From Portunus trituberculatus (taxonomy: Eukaryota; Arthropoda; Malacostraca; Decapoda; Portunidae): a DNA stretch of 64,000 bases. The notes below the pieces were generated by a model. It was not told the DNA's origin and did no database searches. It was given only the letters and a program-made list of their open reading frames with translations. The stretch spans positions 6,132,748-6,196,747 of the forward strand of contig NC_059255.1 of NCBI RefSeq assembly GCF_017591435.1, read 5' to 3'. Made by a program: the position numbers and the translations under genes. Numbering within the stretch: position 1 is the stretch's first letter; every line of letters starts with the position of its first letter. Positions 56,553 to 64,000 of the stretch are shown one piece after another.

Positions 56553-58256
56553 GTCTGTCTCACCCTTTCTCCAGCTCCTTGTTGAAATAGGTCACCAGGT
56601 TCTTGGCACAGTCCTTCACCAGTTGCAGGGTTTGTTTCACCTTTCCCGAGCTAAAAGTTGGTGTCATCACGGACCGCACTGCCTTCCACGTGGCTCCCTT
56701 CAGTCCCAGCAACATATGGTCCATCACTGGCTCATTGAAGGTCACAAAGCTGGCCCAGGGGAAAAATAAAGGATAAATAAAGCAGGAAAGTGAATAAAAA
56801 GAGGGAGAGAAGAGAAGAGAGTCTGTTGATGGTGAAGGAGGAAGAGAGTAGCAGGAGGAAGAGGAGGAGGAAAGACAAGGACAAGATGACAAGAAGAGAA
56901 CAAAGAAAGGAAAAATGATAAAGAAAGTAGTAACGTGAATGAAAAGAGGGAGAGAGGAGAAGGGGAAGAGAGAGGAAGAGGGTAAGAAGAGGAGGAAGGA
57001 TAAGACAAGACGACTAATAGAAGAGAACAAGATGACAAAGAAAAACAAGAAAATAAAAAGGATGAAGGAAGTAGTACAGTGAATGAAAAGAGATAGAGAA
57101 GAGAAGGAGAATGTCAATTAATGGTGAAGAAAGAGGAAGAGGGTGGTAGGAGGAGGAATAAGAGAACAAGATGACAAGAAGAGGACATAAAGAAGAGAAG
57201 AACAAGAAAATGAAAAATAAAAGAGAAGAAAAGAAATATTGAAAGGAACAAGAAAATTAAAAATAAAATGGAGGAAGAAGAGAAAAGAAATTGAAAAAAA
57301 CAAAATAAAAAATAAAAGAGAGAAAGAGAAGACAAATTGAAGGGAACAAAACACACCCACAAACACACCCAAACACTCAATCTTACCCATGATCGGTGAA
57401 ATGATCAAAATCCTTCACCATAACATGTTTGAGTAGCTGGAGGTCAGCCACACACACCCAAACACACACACAAACAAAACGCACACACAAACACACAAAA
57501 CTCCCAACAAAACACACAAAACAAACACTCACAAACAACAAAAACACAAACAAACACTTAAAAAACACTCCCAAACATATCAAAACACCCCAGAACACCC
57601 AAAACACCCCACAAACACACCCAAACTTACCTACGATCGGTGAAATGGTCAAAATCCTTCACCATAAAGTGCTTGAGTACCTGGATATAGATACACCCAA
57701 CACACACACACACACACAGTACACAAACACACAAAAACACCCAAACACACACAAGACAAACACTCACAAACAACAAAACACCTAAAAAACACTGTTAAAC
57801 ATATCAAAACACCCCAAAACATCCCCAGAATACCCCAAAACACCCCCAGAATACCCCAAAACACCCCAGAATACCCAAAACACCCCACAAACACACCCAA
57901 ACTTACCTACGATCGGTGAAATGGTCAAAATCCTTCACCATAACGTGTTTGAGTAGCTGGAGGTCACCCACCATGAGACAGGGCTTGGTAAACTCATAGT
58001 ACCCACACATTCTCCTTCCTCCATGCCTCTCGTACATCTCCTGGTCAAACTCTGACATGGACATAGATGCCCTTACTCTCGGATACATGTTTCCGAGTAT
58101 CCACAACGGCTTGGGTCCAGGTACGCCACGGCTCTCCCAGAAACTGTAGGTCTTGTGGAGGTACAGAGCAGCAAGGCAGAGGATGACTGTCAGAGGGACC
58201 ACAGCAGGAAACGCCCACAACGTCTCCAGGAGTGCTGTGGCGGTGTGGCACAGCAT
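45552..58256 (-). CDS. Cytochrome P450, CYP3 clan, nine exons, apparently intact
   Basis: This is a haem monooxygenase of the endoplasmic reticulum, fed electrons by P450 reductase; CYP3-clan members oxidise xenobiotics and steroids. Exons in order are 58256-57907, 56749-56564, 56069-55967, 54866-54717, 54113-53960, 53006-52785, 48578-48458, 47707-47577 and 45718-45552. All junctions are GT-AG and phases agree, giving 527 residues, a normal length. There is an N-terminal membrane anchor (about residues 10-35), then the hinge GVPGPKP, the C-helix WKAVR, the I-helix oxygen motif AGYDTT, the K-helix ETLR, the motif FDPERF, the haem loop FGNGPRNCIG with its Cys ligand, and GMRFALMEAK. There is no frame break. 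The ends of exons 1, 5 and 6 are tandemly copied in the following introns. Intron 6 is 4.2 kb of mostly satellite and intron 8 holds an antisense LINE. A subfamily cannot be assigned; the precise substrate is unknown. Confidence 0.95.
46065..47427 (+). mobile_element. Non-LTR retrotransposon, degraded, with reverse transcriptase part and (AC)n tail
   Basis: From about 46170 the plus strand encodes LINE reverse transcriptase pieces: QFGFRTGKS, FDIKMAFDKVPH, SGVPQGS, then after a frame change NLFADDAKLLRV, the catalytic FADD motif, and WKLEFNAKKCHIM. Past further stops, 46908-47375 encodes MISPQLEYAAVVWSP, KIGTKMVPELKDLTYEEQL and EKWNALSGEVV. It ends acaactaggtaaatg followed by (AC)n at 47400-47427. 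It lies antisense in P450 intron 8. The preceding 46065-46165 stretch (caacccctacttaacaaagg, gaaatttcgctacac) looks like a separate short repeat. The several stops mean it is inactive. Confidence 0.85.
47715..48120. repeat. ggtgtatgggtgggtgagc minisatellite
   Basis: Degenerate short units in P450 intron 7, with a (GT)n at 48035-48056. Confidence 0.8.
48210..48335. repeat. (CT)n microsatellite
   Basis: Three runs of ct separated by two copies of cagccatc, followed to 48430 by tcacccatccttcctcttcc-like repeats. Confidence 0.95.
48690..49500 (-). repeat. 83-bp tandem array of the dispersed repeat, inverted
   Basis: About ten nearly identical copies of a unit with aaggggtctagttgaagtg, atgggtttttaagggtg, tttctgtggttctagtgac and atgttaacaagttttctgca. 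Near-identity between copies suggests recent expansion or homogenisation. The core is the reverse complement of 19940-20560. It is in P450 intron 6. Confidence 0.92.
50340..52784 (-). repeat. 30/31-bp satellite seeded by the P450 exon 6 end and 5' splice site, about 80 copies
   Basis: On the gene strand the unit begins gtgtttgcag|gtgtgtctca and continues gtgctgtgtg. The first ten bases are exactly the last ten bases of P450 exon 6 and the next six are its donor, so each unit repeats the junction CAG|GTGTGT. Two unit lengths alternate, 30 bp (gtgtgtctc) and 31 bp (gtgtgttctc), plus a few shorter ones. Many point variants occur at the left (older) end and long runs of identical units lie at about 52030-52440. 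The 30-bp unit keeps a frame open (CGVCRCVSVL per unit), so the exon 6 frame reads into the array; this is an artefact of the repeat unless the intron is retained. Confidence 0.97.
53729..53912 (-). pseudogene. Two relic copies of the 3' end of P450 exon 5
   Basis: 53729-53790 and 53841-53912 resemble the true exon end and donor at 53943-54020: ttggtgaccttgccagcattgtgact, ggagggg.agctcttgttgttattggtga. The nearer copy has lost the donor by a short deletion and the farther one is more diverged. Period is about 97-115 bp. Both lie in intron 5 and are not coding. Confidence 0.85.
54170..54555. repeat. (GT)n and (CT)n microsatellites in P450 intron 4
   Basis: (GT)n at 54170-54219 and (CT)n at 54507-54553. 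A copy of the ggttctagtgatatt dispersed repeat lies between, at 54235-54305. Confidence 0.95.
54880..55350. repeat. GGGTGA-rich satellite in P450 intron 3
   Basis: Irregular units such as ggggtgacagattggggtga and aattttgggtgatgtgttag, using the same word as 8425-9680 and 22845-23760. It begins within about 5 bp of the exon 4 acceptor. Confidence 0.85.
55350..55888. mobile_element. Dispersed element with TTAACCCCTTCAGTAC-type ends, copy 6
   Basis: Four tandem units of about 118 bp with highly similar sequence, followed by the inverted arm ccccacatgagtttctgaag to tgctactgaagggggttaac. The left arm is missing. Confidence 0.7.
56090..56160. repeat. (AGT/GGT)n trinucleotide repeat
   Basis: Tagtagtggtagtggtggtgg-like run just past the acceptor of P450 exon 3. 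Further right, 56290-56560 is CT-rich with gtgtgtgtctgtctccctc repeats next to the exon 2 donor. Confidence 0.9.
56780..57350. repeat. A/G-rich tandem repeat in P450 intron 1
   Basis: Units with aagatgacaagaagagaaca, gtgaatgaaaagagggagag and ggaagagggtggtaggagg recur about three times with a period of roughly 150 bp. Confidence 0.8.
57387..57690 (-). pseudogene. Two relic copies of the 3' end of P450 exon 1
   Basis: 57387-57450 and 57631-57690 copy the last 50-64 bases of exon 1 with its donor (true copy 57907-57970). The block cttacctacgatcggtgaaa is identical in the copy at 57625 and the true junction; the farther copy reads cttacccatgatcggtgaaa. The intron sequence between copies (acaaacactcacaaacaac, cataccaaaacacccc-like) is duplicated too, with periods 244 and 276 bp. 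Both copies keep a plausible GT donor (gtaagt, gtaaga). Confidence 0.9.
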
Positions 58257-58264
58257 GGTGGTGG

Positions 58265-59150
58265 TTGTGGTGGTGGTTTAAAGGGTGGTTTAAGGTGTTT
58301 TGAGGATTTTTGGGGTGTTTAGGGGTAGTTTTGGTGTGTTTTGGTGTGTTTTAAAAGTGTTTTGTGGTAATTTTAGGTATTTTGGGTATTTGAGGATAGT
58401 TTTGGTGTGTTTTGGGTGTTTTGGGATGTTTGGGTGTGTTTTAAGTGTTTTAGGGTGTTTTGGGGTATTTGGGAATATTTTGGAATCGTTTTGGTGTGTT
58501 TTGGGGTGTTTTGGGGTGTTTGAGTATGTTTTTAGATTGTTTTTAGGGTGTTTTTGGGTGTTTGGGAATATTTTGGACTGTTTTAAGGATATTTGGGGAT
58601 AATTTGTGAGTGTTTTGCTGTGGTTTGGTGTGTTTTTAGGGTGTTTTTGGGTGTTTGGGAATATCTTGGTGTTTTTGTGTGTTTTAAGGATGTTTTTACG
58701 ATGTTTGGCAATATTTGAGGGCGTTTGGATATATTTTGGAGTGTTTGACAATGTTTTTTGGTTGTTTGGTAGTGTTTCAGGGTGTTTAGAAGTATTTAAG
58801 GGTGTTTTTGGAATGTTTTGGGGTGTTTAAGTGTATGTGGTAATGTTTTAAGGATGCTTTTCTATGTTTAAGGAAGTTTTAGGGTGTTTGGTAAAGTTTC
58901 AGGGTGTTTAGCAATGTTTTAAGGGTGTTTTTTGTGATTTTTAAGGGTTTTTTCAATGTTTTGGGATATTTAAGAGTGTGGTAATGTTTTAAGGGTATTT
59001 TTCAATGTTTAAAGATATTTCAGAATGTTTGGCAATGTTTTTAGAGTGTTCTAGTGTGTTTGGTAATGTATTAAGGGTGTTCTAGTGTGTGTGGCAATGT
59101 TTTAAGGGTATTTCTCAATATTTAAAGGTGTCTTTCAATATTTTACGCAG
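58265..59150. repeat. T/G-rich degenerate minisatellite upstream of the P450 gene
   Basis: Words such as gtgttttggggtgtttggg and ttttaagggtgttttagtg repeat irregularly from just upstream of the start codon. The promoter must lie within or beyond it; no core element was recognised. A similar block is at 62100-63250. Confidence 0.8.
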
Positions 59151-59235
59151 TTTTGGGGGTTCGTCAGCTGGTTTCTATTGGCACACCAGCTAAAATAGTA
59201 CTGTCGTGTATTTGGTATCGCTTCCTTGGGTTTCT

Positions 59236-59236
<1 letters not shown>

Positions 59237-59278
<42 letters not shown>
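59237..59278. repeat. (AGT)n microsatellite
   Basis: Fourteen agt units. The surrounding 59150-59510 is unassigned. Confidence 0.95.
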
Positions 59279-59514
59279 TTAAAGTCTACTTATATTTTGA
59301 CTAGTAGGCTCAGATCACAAGGTATACAGGTACTAGTGTGTCTAAGGGTGAGCTAAGGGTGAGCTAAGGGTGTCGGGTTACAGTAAGGGTGAGGTTCAGG
59401 CACTATACGTCTAGAAAACCACCGTAATTTACCCAACCAGAGATTTTTTACGAGTACAGGTGAATGTTGCCAAGTGTATTGTTTGCTGTGTTTACGGTAA
59501 GCTTGTGTTTAGTC

Positions 59515-60040
59515 TTTGCTTCTCTCTCTGTCTCTCTGCGTTCTCTGTCTCTATCTCTATCAATGCATTTTCTCTTATTCTCTCTGTTTCTCTATTTTTC
59601 TTTTTATTCTCTTTCTAATTATACCTGCTTTCTCTCTCTCTATCTGTGCATTTTTCTCTTATTTTCTCTCTTTCTCTGTTTTTCTCTTTATTCTCTCTTT
59701 CTCTCTCTGTTTTTCTTTTATTCTCTCTCTTTCTCTCTTTAATTATGGCTACTTCTATTCTCTTTCTCTCTGTCTCTCTATCTGTGCATTTTTCTCTTAT
59801 TCTCTGTTTTTTTTTATTGTTTCTCTCTCTATTTGTGTTTTTTCAATGTTTTTCTCTATATTTGTGTTTATTCTCTCCTTTCGTTTCTCTACATCTATGC
59901 TTTTATCTCTGATTCTCTTTCTGTCTCTCTTTGCATATCTCTTGTATTCTCTATATCTCTCTATTTATGTTTTCTCTCATTCTTTCTCTGTCTCTATATA
60001 TATATTTTCTTTTTATCTCCAAAAATGCTTAGCTCTCAAA
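59515..60040. repeat. CT-rich degenerate repeat
   Basis: Words such as tctctctgtttctctattttt and gcatttttctcttattctct recur irregularly. Confidence 0.8.
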
Positions 60041-60044
60041 TAAG

Positions 60045-60840
60045 CTTCCATGTATTCAAAGGTTCTTTCAGCCAAATCTTAGTTTTTCTCAGTCTCTTTC
60101 AATTCAAATTAGTAAATATCTCTTTCTTTCCCTTTTCCTTCCTATTCTCTCAAAAACCTTCAATTTTCATATACCCTTTAACAAAATCTAAACTTCCTTC
60201 ACCCTTTTTCAATTCAATTTTTACCTTCACAAACTTCTAATCTCAAACTAGTGAATATTAAGCGTCTTTCTAATATTTGTGGTACTTTTCAAAACCTCAA
60301 AATCTTTTCTTTACGCTTCAATCAAATTCAAGCTTCTCCAAACCTCTTTCAGTTCAATATATTCACTTTACAAGCTTCTAAACTCAAAACTAGTGAATGT
60401 AAAGCCTTTTTCTAATATCTGTTGTACTTTTCAAAATCTCCAACTTTCATATAAGCTTCTATCAAATTTAAGCTTCTCCCAATTTCTTTCACTTCAATAT
60501 ATTCACTTTATGAACTTCTAAACTCAAAACTAGAAATATTTGGTCTTTTTTTTGTATCTAAAGTACTTCTCAAAACCTCAAAATCTTTCCTGTAATCTTA
60601 AACAAATCTAAGTCTCTCTCGACCTCTTTTAATTCAATATTTTCCCTTCACAAACTTCTAAACTCAAAACTAGTGAATATTTAGCTTTTTTCTTATATTT
60701 GCAGTATTTTTCAAACGTCAAAAGCTTTCCTATCACCTTCAATCAAATCTAAGTCTCTCTTGACCTCCTTTAGTTCAATATATTCCCTTTACAAACTTCT
60801 AAACTAGTGAATATTACTTTTTTTATTCTATTTTCCCCTT
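60045..60840. repeat. Tandem repeat, about 135-140 bp unit, about six copies
   Basis: Units contain tcaattcaatatattcactt, acaagcttctaaactcaaaa, ctagtgaatattaagc and ttttcaaaacctcaaaatc. Confidence 0.85.
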
Positions 60841-61134
60841 GACAAGCTTCAATCCTTTCCTTCATACCTCATCACAATTCTCAGCTACAAATCTACTTCA
60901 CCTTTCTCCCTCCTTTTTCCTCTTTTCTAAATCTTACTATAAATTTTCCTATCCCTTTTCAACACACAGGTACGTTTCTGAATCTTTCCCTTCTTTTTCC
61001 TGTTTCTAAATCTTTCTGTACCTTTTCCTCTGCCTTTTCAACACACAGGTACCTTTTTTAACCTAACCTAACCTTTCCTGACCTTTCAATGATACATACA
61101 CACACATACGCACACATAAACATATACACACACC

Positions 61135-61950
61135 TTTATGACTTTAAATATTGACAAATATTTAAGCTCTTTTTCCTTACTTCCTGACCTTGTCTTGCTT
61201 CTAGGCAGTGAGAAAAATACTTTTTAATCTTTTCTGACCTTATGACCTTAAAAATCAACACATACAAGTTTTTTTTCTGAACTTTTAAGCTTTTTCCCTC
61301 ACTTCCTGACCTTATTTTCCTTCCAGACAGAGAAAAATGCTTCTTTGACCTTTTCTGATCTTATGACCTTAAAAAATGAAGACATACAAGTTTTTCTGAC
61401 CTTGAAGCTTTCTCTCTTCACTCCCTGACCTTATCTTGGCTCCAGACAGTGAGAAAGATACTAATTTGACCTTTTCTGAACTTATGACTTTAAAAATTCA
61501 ACACGCACAAGTTTTCTGACCTTTTAAGTTTCCTCTCTTCACTTCCTGGCCTTATCTTGGCTCTAGACAGTGAGAAAGATACTAATTTGAGCTTTTCTGA
61601 ACTTATGACTTTAAAAGCTCACACAAACAGCTTTTCTGACCTTTAAAAGCTTTCTCACCTCACTCTCTGACCTTACCTTGGCTCAGAACAGTGAGAAAGA
61701 TATTATTATGATCTTTTCTGAGCTTATGACCTTAAAAATTCAACTCAAACAACTTCCTCTGACCTTTAAAGCTTTCTCTCCTCACTTCCTGACCTTATTT
61801 TGGCTCCAGACAGTGAGAAAAATGTTATTATGACCTTTTCTGAACTTATGACCTTAAAAATTCAACTCAAACAACAACTTCTGACCTTTTTAAGCTTTCT
61901 CTCTTCACTCCCTGACCTTATCTTGGCTCCAGACAGTGGGAAAGGTCCTC
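61135..61950. repeat. Tandem repeat, about 125 bp unit, about six copies
   Basis: Units contain cttatgaccttaaaaattcaa, aagctttctctcctcacttc, ctgaccttatcttggctcc and agacagtgagaaagatact. Confidence 0.9.
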
Positions 61951-62099
61951 CGAGACACCCCAAGTAGGCAGTGACACCTGGGACACCTTTATGTACAGAT
62001 CGACGAGTTTTTTTGGCACTGAGGCACTGTGTTATAGAAATAGAGGCACTCACACTCTTATTGGTGGCACAGAAGAGGCAGGGGAAGGTAGTGGTGGTG

Positions 62100-63260
62100 G
62101 TGGTGGTGGTGTAAAGAAGGTTATGGTGGTGTTGGGTGTGGTGTTAGTGTCCTGTGGGTATGTTTTGGTGTGTTTTTGGTGTGTTTTGGGTGTTTTGGTG
62201 TGTTTTTGAGTGTTTTGGTGTGTTTTGGTGTGTTTTTGAGTGTTTTTGGTGTGTTTTTTAGTGTTTTAAGTGTGTTTTTAGTGTGTTGTGGTGTGTTTGG
62301 GGTTTTGGTGTGTGTTTGTGTTTTGAGTGTGTTTGGGTGTGTTTTGATGGGTTTTGGTATGTTTGGGAGTGTTTTTGGTGTGTTATGAAGTGTTTTGATG
62401 TATTTTGATATGTTATGGTGTGTATGTGGTGTGTTGGTTGAGTTCTATTGTATTGTGAGAATTCCTGGTATATTTAGGAATGGTCTGGAATGTTTAAGGA
62501 AGTTAGGAATGCTTTGGGTGCATTCCCAGATATTCCAAGATGTTTTTGTGTGTTTGGTAATGTTTTTAAGAGTGTTTTAGTGCATTTGGGGATGTTTTGG
62601 GGATGTTTTGCAATATTTTAGGGGTGTTTGGGGTGTTTTCAGGATGTTTGGTAATGTTTGTGTGTGTTTTAGTGTGTTTGGGGGATGTTTGGTGTCTTTT
62701 TGGGGTGTTTGAGAATGTTTTGAGTGTGTTTACTAATGTTTGGGTGTTTGGGGATGTTTGGCAATGTTTTGGGTGTGTTTGTGTGTTTTAAGAATGTTTG
62801 ACAATGTTTTGGTAATGCCTTGGATATTTAATAATGTGTCTGGCAATGTTTAAGTGTGTTTGGGTGTGTTTTAGAGTGTTTTAGCTGTGTTTGGGTGTGT
62901 TTTGGAGTGTTTTTGCTGTGTTTGAGTGTGTTTTAGTGTTTTTGCTGTGTTTGAGTGTGTTTTGGTATGTTTTAAATGTGTTTTGGTGTATTTTTGTGTT
63001 TTTGCTGTGTTTGAGTGTGTTTGGGTGTGTCTTAGCTGTTAAGTGAGTTTTGGTGTGTTTTGAGTGTTTTTGCTGTGTTTAAGTGTGTTTTAATGTGATT
63101 TCAAGTGTTTTTTGTTTGAGTGTGTTTTGAGTGTTTTCCCTGTGTTTGAGTGTGTTTTGAGTGTTTTTACTGTGTTTGAGTGTGATTTGCTGTGTTTGAG
63201 TGTGTTTTGGTGTGTTTTTGAGTGTGTTTTGGTGTGTTTTTGAGTGTGTTTGGCTGCAGT
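62100..63260. repeat. T/G-rich degenerate minisatellite
   Basis: Words gtgttttggtgtgtttttg and gctgtgtttgagtgtgtttt repeat over more than 1.1 kb, as at 58265-59150. No gene is supported between 58257 and 64000. Confidence 0.85.
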
Positions 63261-63464
63261 GTGGGTTCAGAGAGTGGGGTGGTGGGGTGTGTGTGGAAGC
63301 AAGGTCACCCGAGAGGTTTGTTTGGGTTGCAGTGGAGGAGGAAAGGGGAACAATGAATGGGAGGGCATAGTACTGGAAGGAAAAAGAAAAGAATATTGGT
63401 TAGTTCTCTGAAAATACAAAAAAAAAATAACAATAGAAATAATAGAATAAAATGATGATAATGG

Positions 63465-63472
63465 TTAGTGTG

Positions 63473-63509
<37 letters not shown>

Positions 63510-63821
63510 AAATAAATAAATAAATAAAGAGAAAAAGACAGAAAGAATATAATAATAATGGACAGTGCTCTCTCTCTCTCTCTCTCTCAAAGGAAGAACA
63601 AGCAAGAACGGATATTTTTGGTCCTTACGAGAGTCTGGTGTGTTATCCTGACTGATTCTAGGAGAGGTGTGGAGGAGGAGGAGGAGGAGGAGGAGGAGGA
63701 GGAGGAGGAGGAGGAGGAGGAGGAGGAGGAGGAGGAGGAGGAGGAGGAGGAGGAGGAGGGTAGGAGGAGGAGGAGGAGGCACTTACTTCTGCTGTGGTGA
63801 AAGGGTTGGAACTTAATAAGG

Positions 63822-63892
<71 letters not shown>

Positions 63893-63898
63893 ATAGTC

Positions 63899-63937
<39 letters not shown>

Positions 63938-64000
63938 AACACAGCCACTCACATCCTTAGCAAAACATCAAATCACACACACACACACACACACACACAC
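63465..64000. repeat. (CT)n, (GGA)n, (GA)n, (CT)n and (AC)n microsatellites
   Basis: (CT)n at 63473-63498 and 63569-63588, (GGA)n at 63674-63760, (GA)n at 63827-63889, (CT)n at 63901-63934, and (AC)n running off the right edge from about 63975. Confidence 0.95.

Noticed and set aside
63540..63670. Possible exon near 63600-63660
   Set aside because: A short non-repetitive stretch between microsatellites; no recognisable protein and too little sequence to judge.

Overview
The window looks like nuclear genomic DNA of an arthropod, most likely a decapod crustacean. The genes are arthropod-like and split by many introns. Di-, tri- and tetranucleotide repeats are extremely dense. Blocks related to the arthropod telomere repeat TTAGG are scattered through it, and three degraded non-LTR retrotransposon (LINE) 3' ends share one family. 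The group assignment is inference from composition and gene content.

Layout from left to right. The first coding exon of liprin-alpha lies on the minus strand (2640-2888); the rest of that gene is off the left edge. Thymidine kinase 1 is on the minus strand (exons from 18087 down to 10642). Its 5.4-kb first intron holds a complete intronless ankyrin/VPS9 gene, ANKRD27/VARP, on the same strand (16053-13397). Integrator subunit 10 follows on the minus strand in 13 coding exons (30025-19400). A CHCHD2/CHCHD10-type mitochondrial gene is on the plus strand (33670-35696), and its promoter plus first exon exists as a second copy at about 30470-30859. From 36 to 45 kb there are only repeats. A complete nine-exon CYP3-clan cytochrome P450 is on the minus strand (58256-45552), followed by 5.7 kb of T/G- and C/T-rich repeats.

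The genes are unrelated housekeeping and metabolic functions (DNA precursor salvage, endosomal traffic, snRNA processing, mitochondrial stress, xenobiotic or steroid oxidation) and do not form a pathway.

The most unusual signal is structural. In at least eight places in four genes, the last bases of an exon plus its 5' splice site have been tandemly copied into the downstream intron. The extreme case is P450 exon 6, whose exon end and donor are the seed of a roughly 2.45-kb array of about 80 units of 30-31 bp. I did not see the same for acceptor sides. A second pattern is technical: ANKRD27, INTS10 and CHCHD2 carry five apparent single-base frame breaks, mostly one base short in C or G runs, which suggests uncorrected indels in the assembly rather than dead genes.
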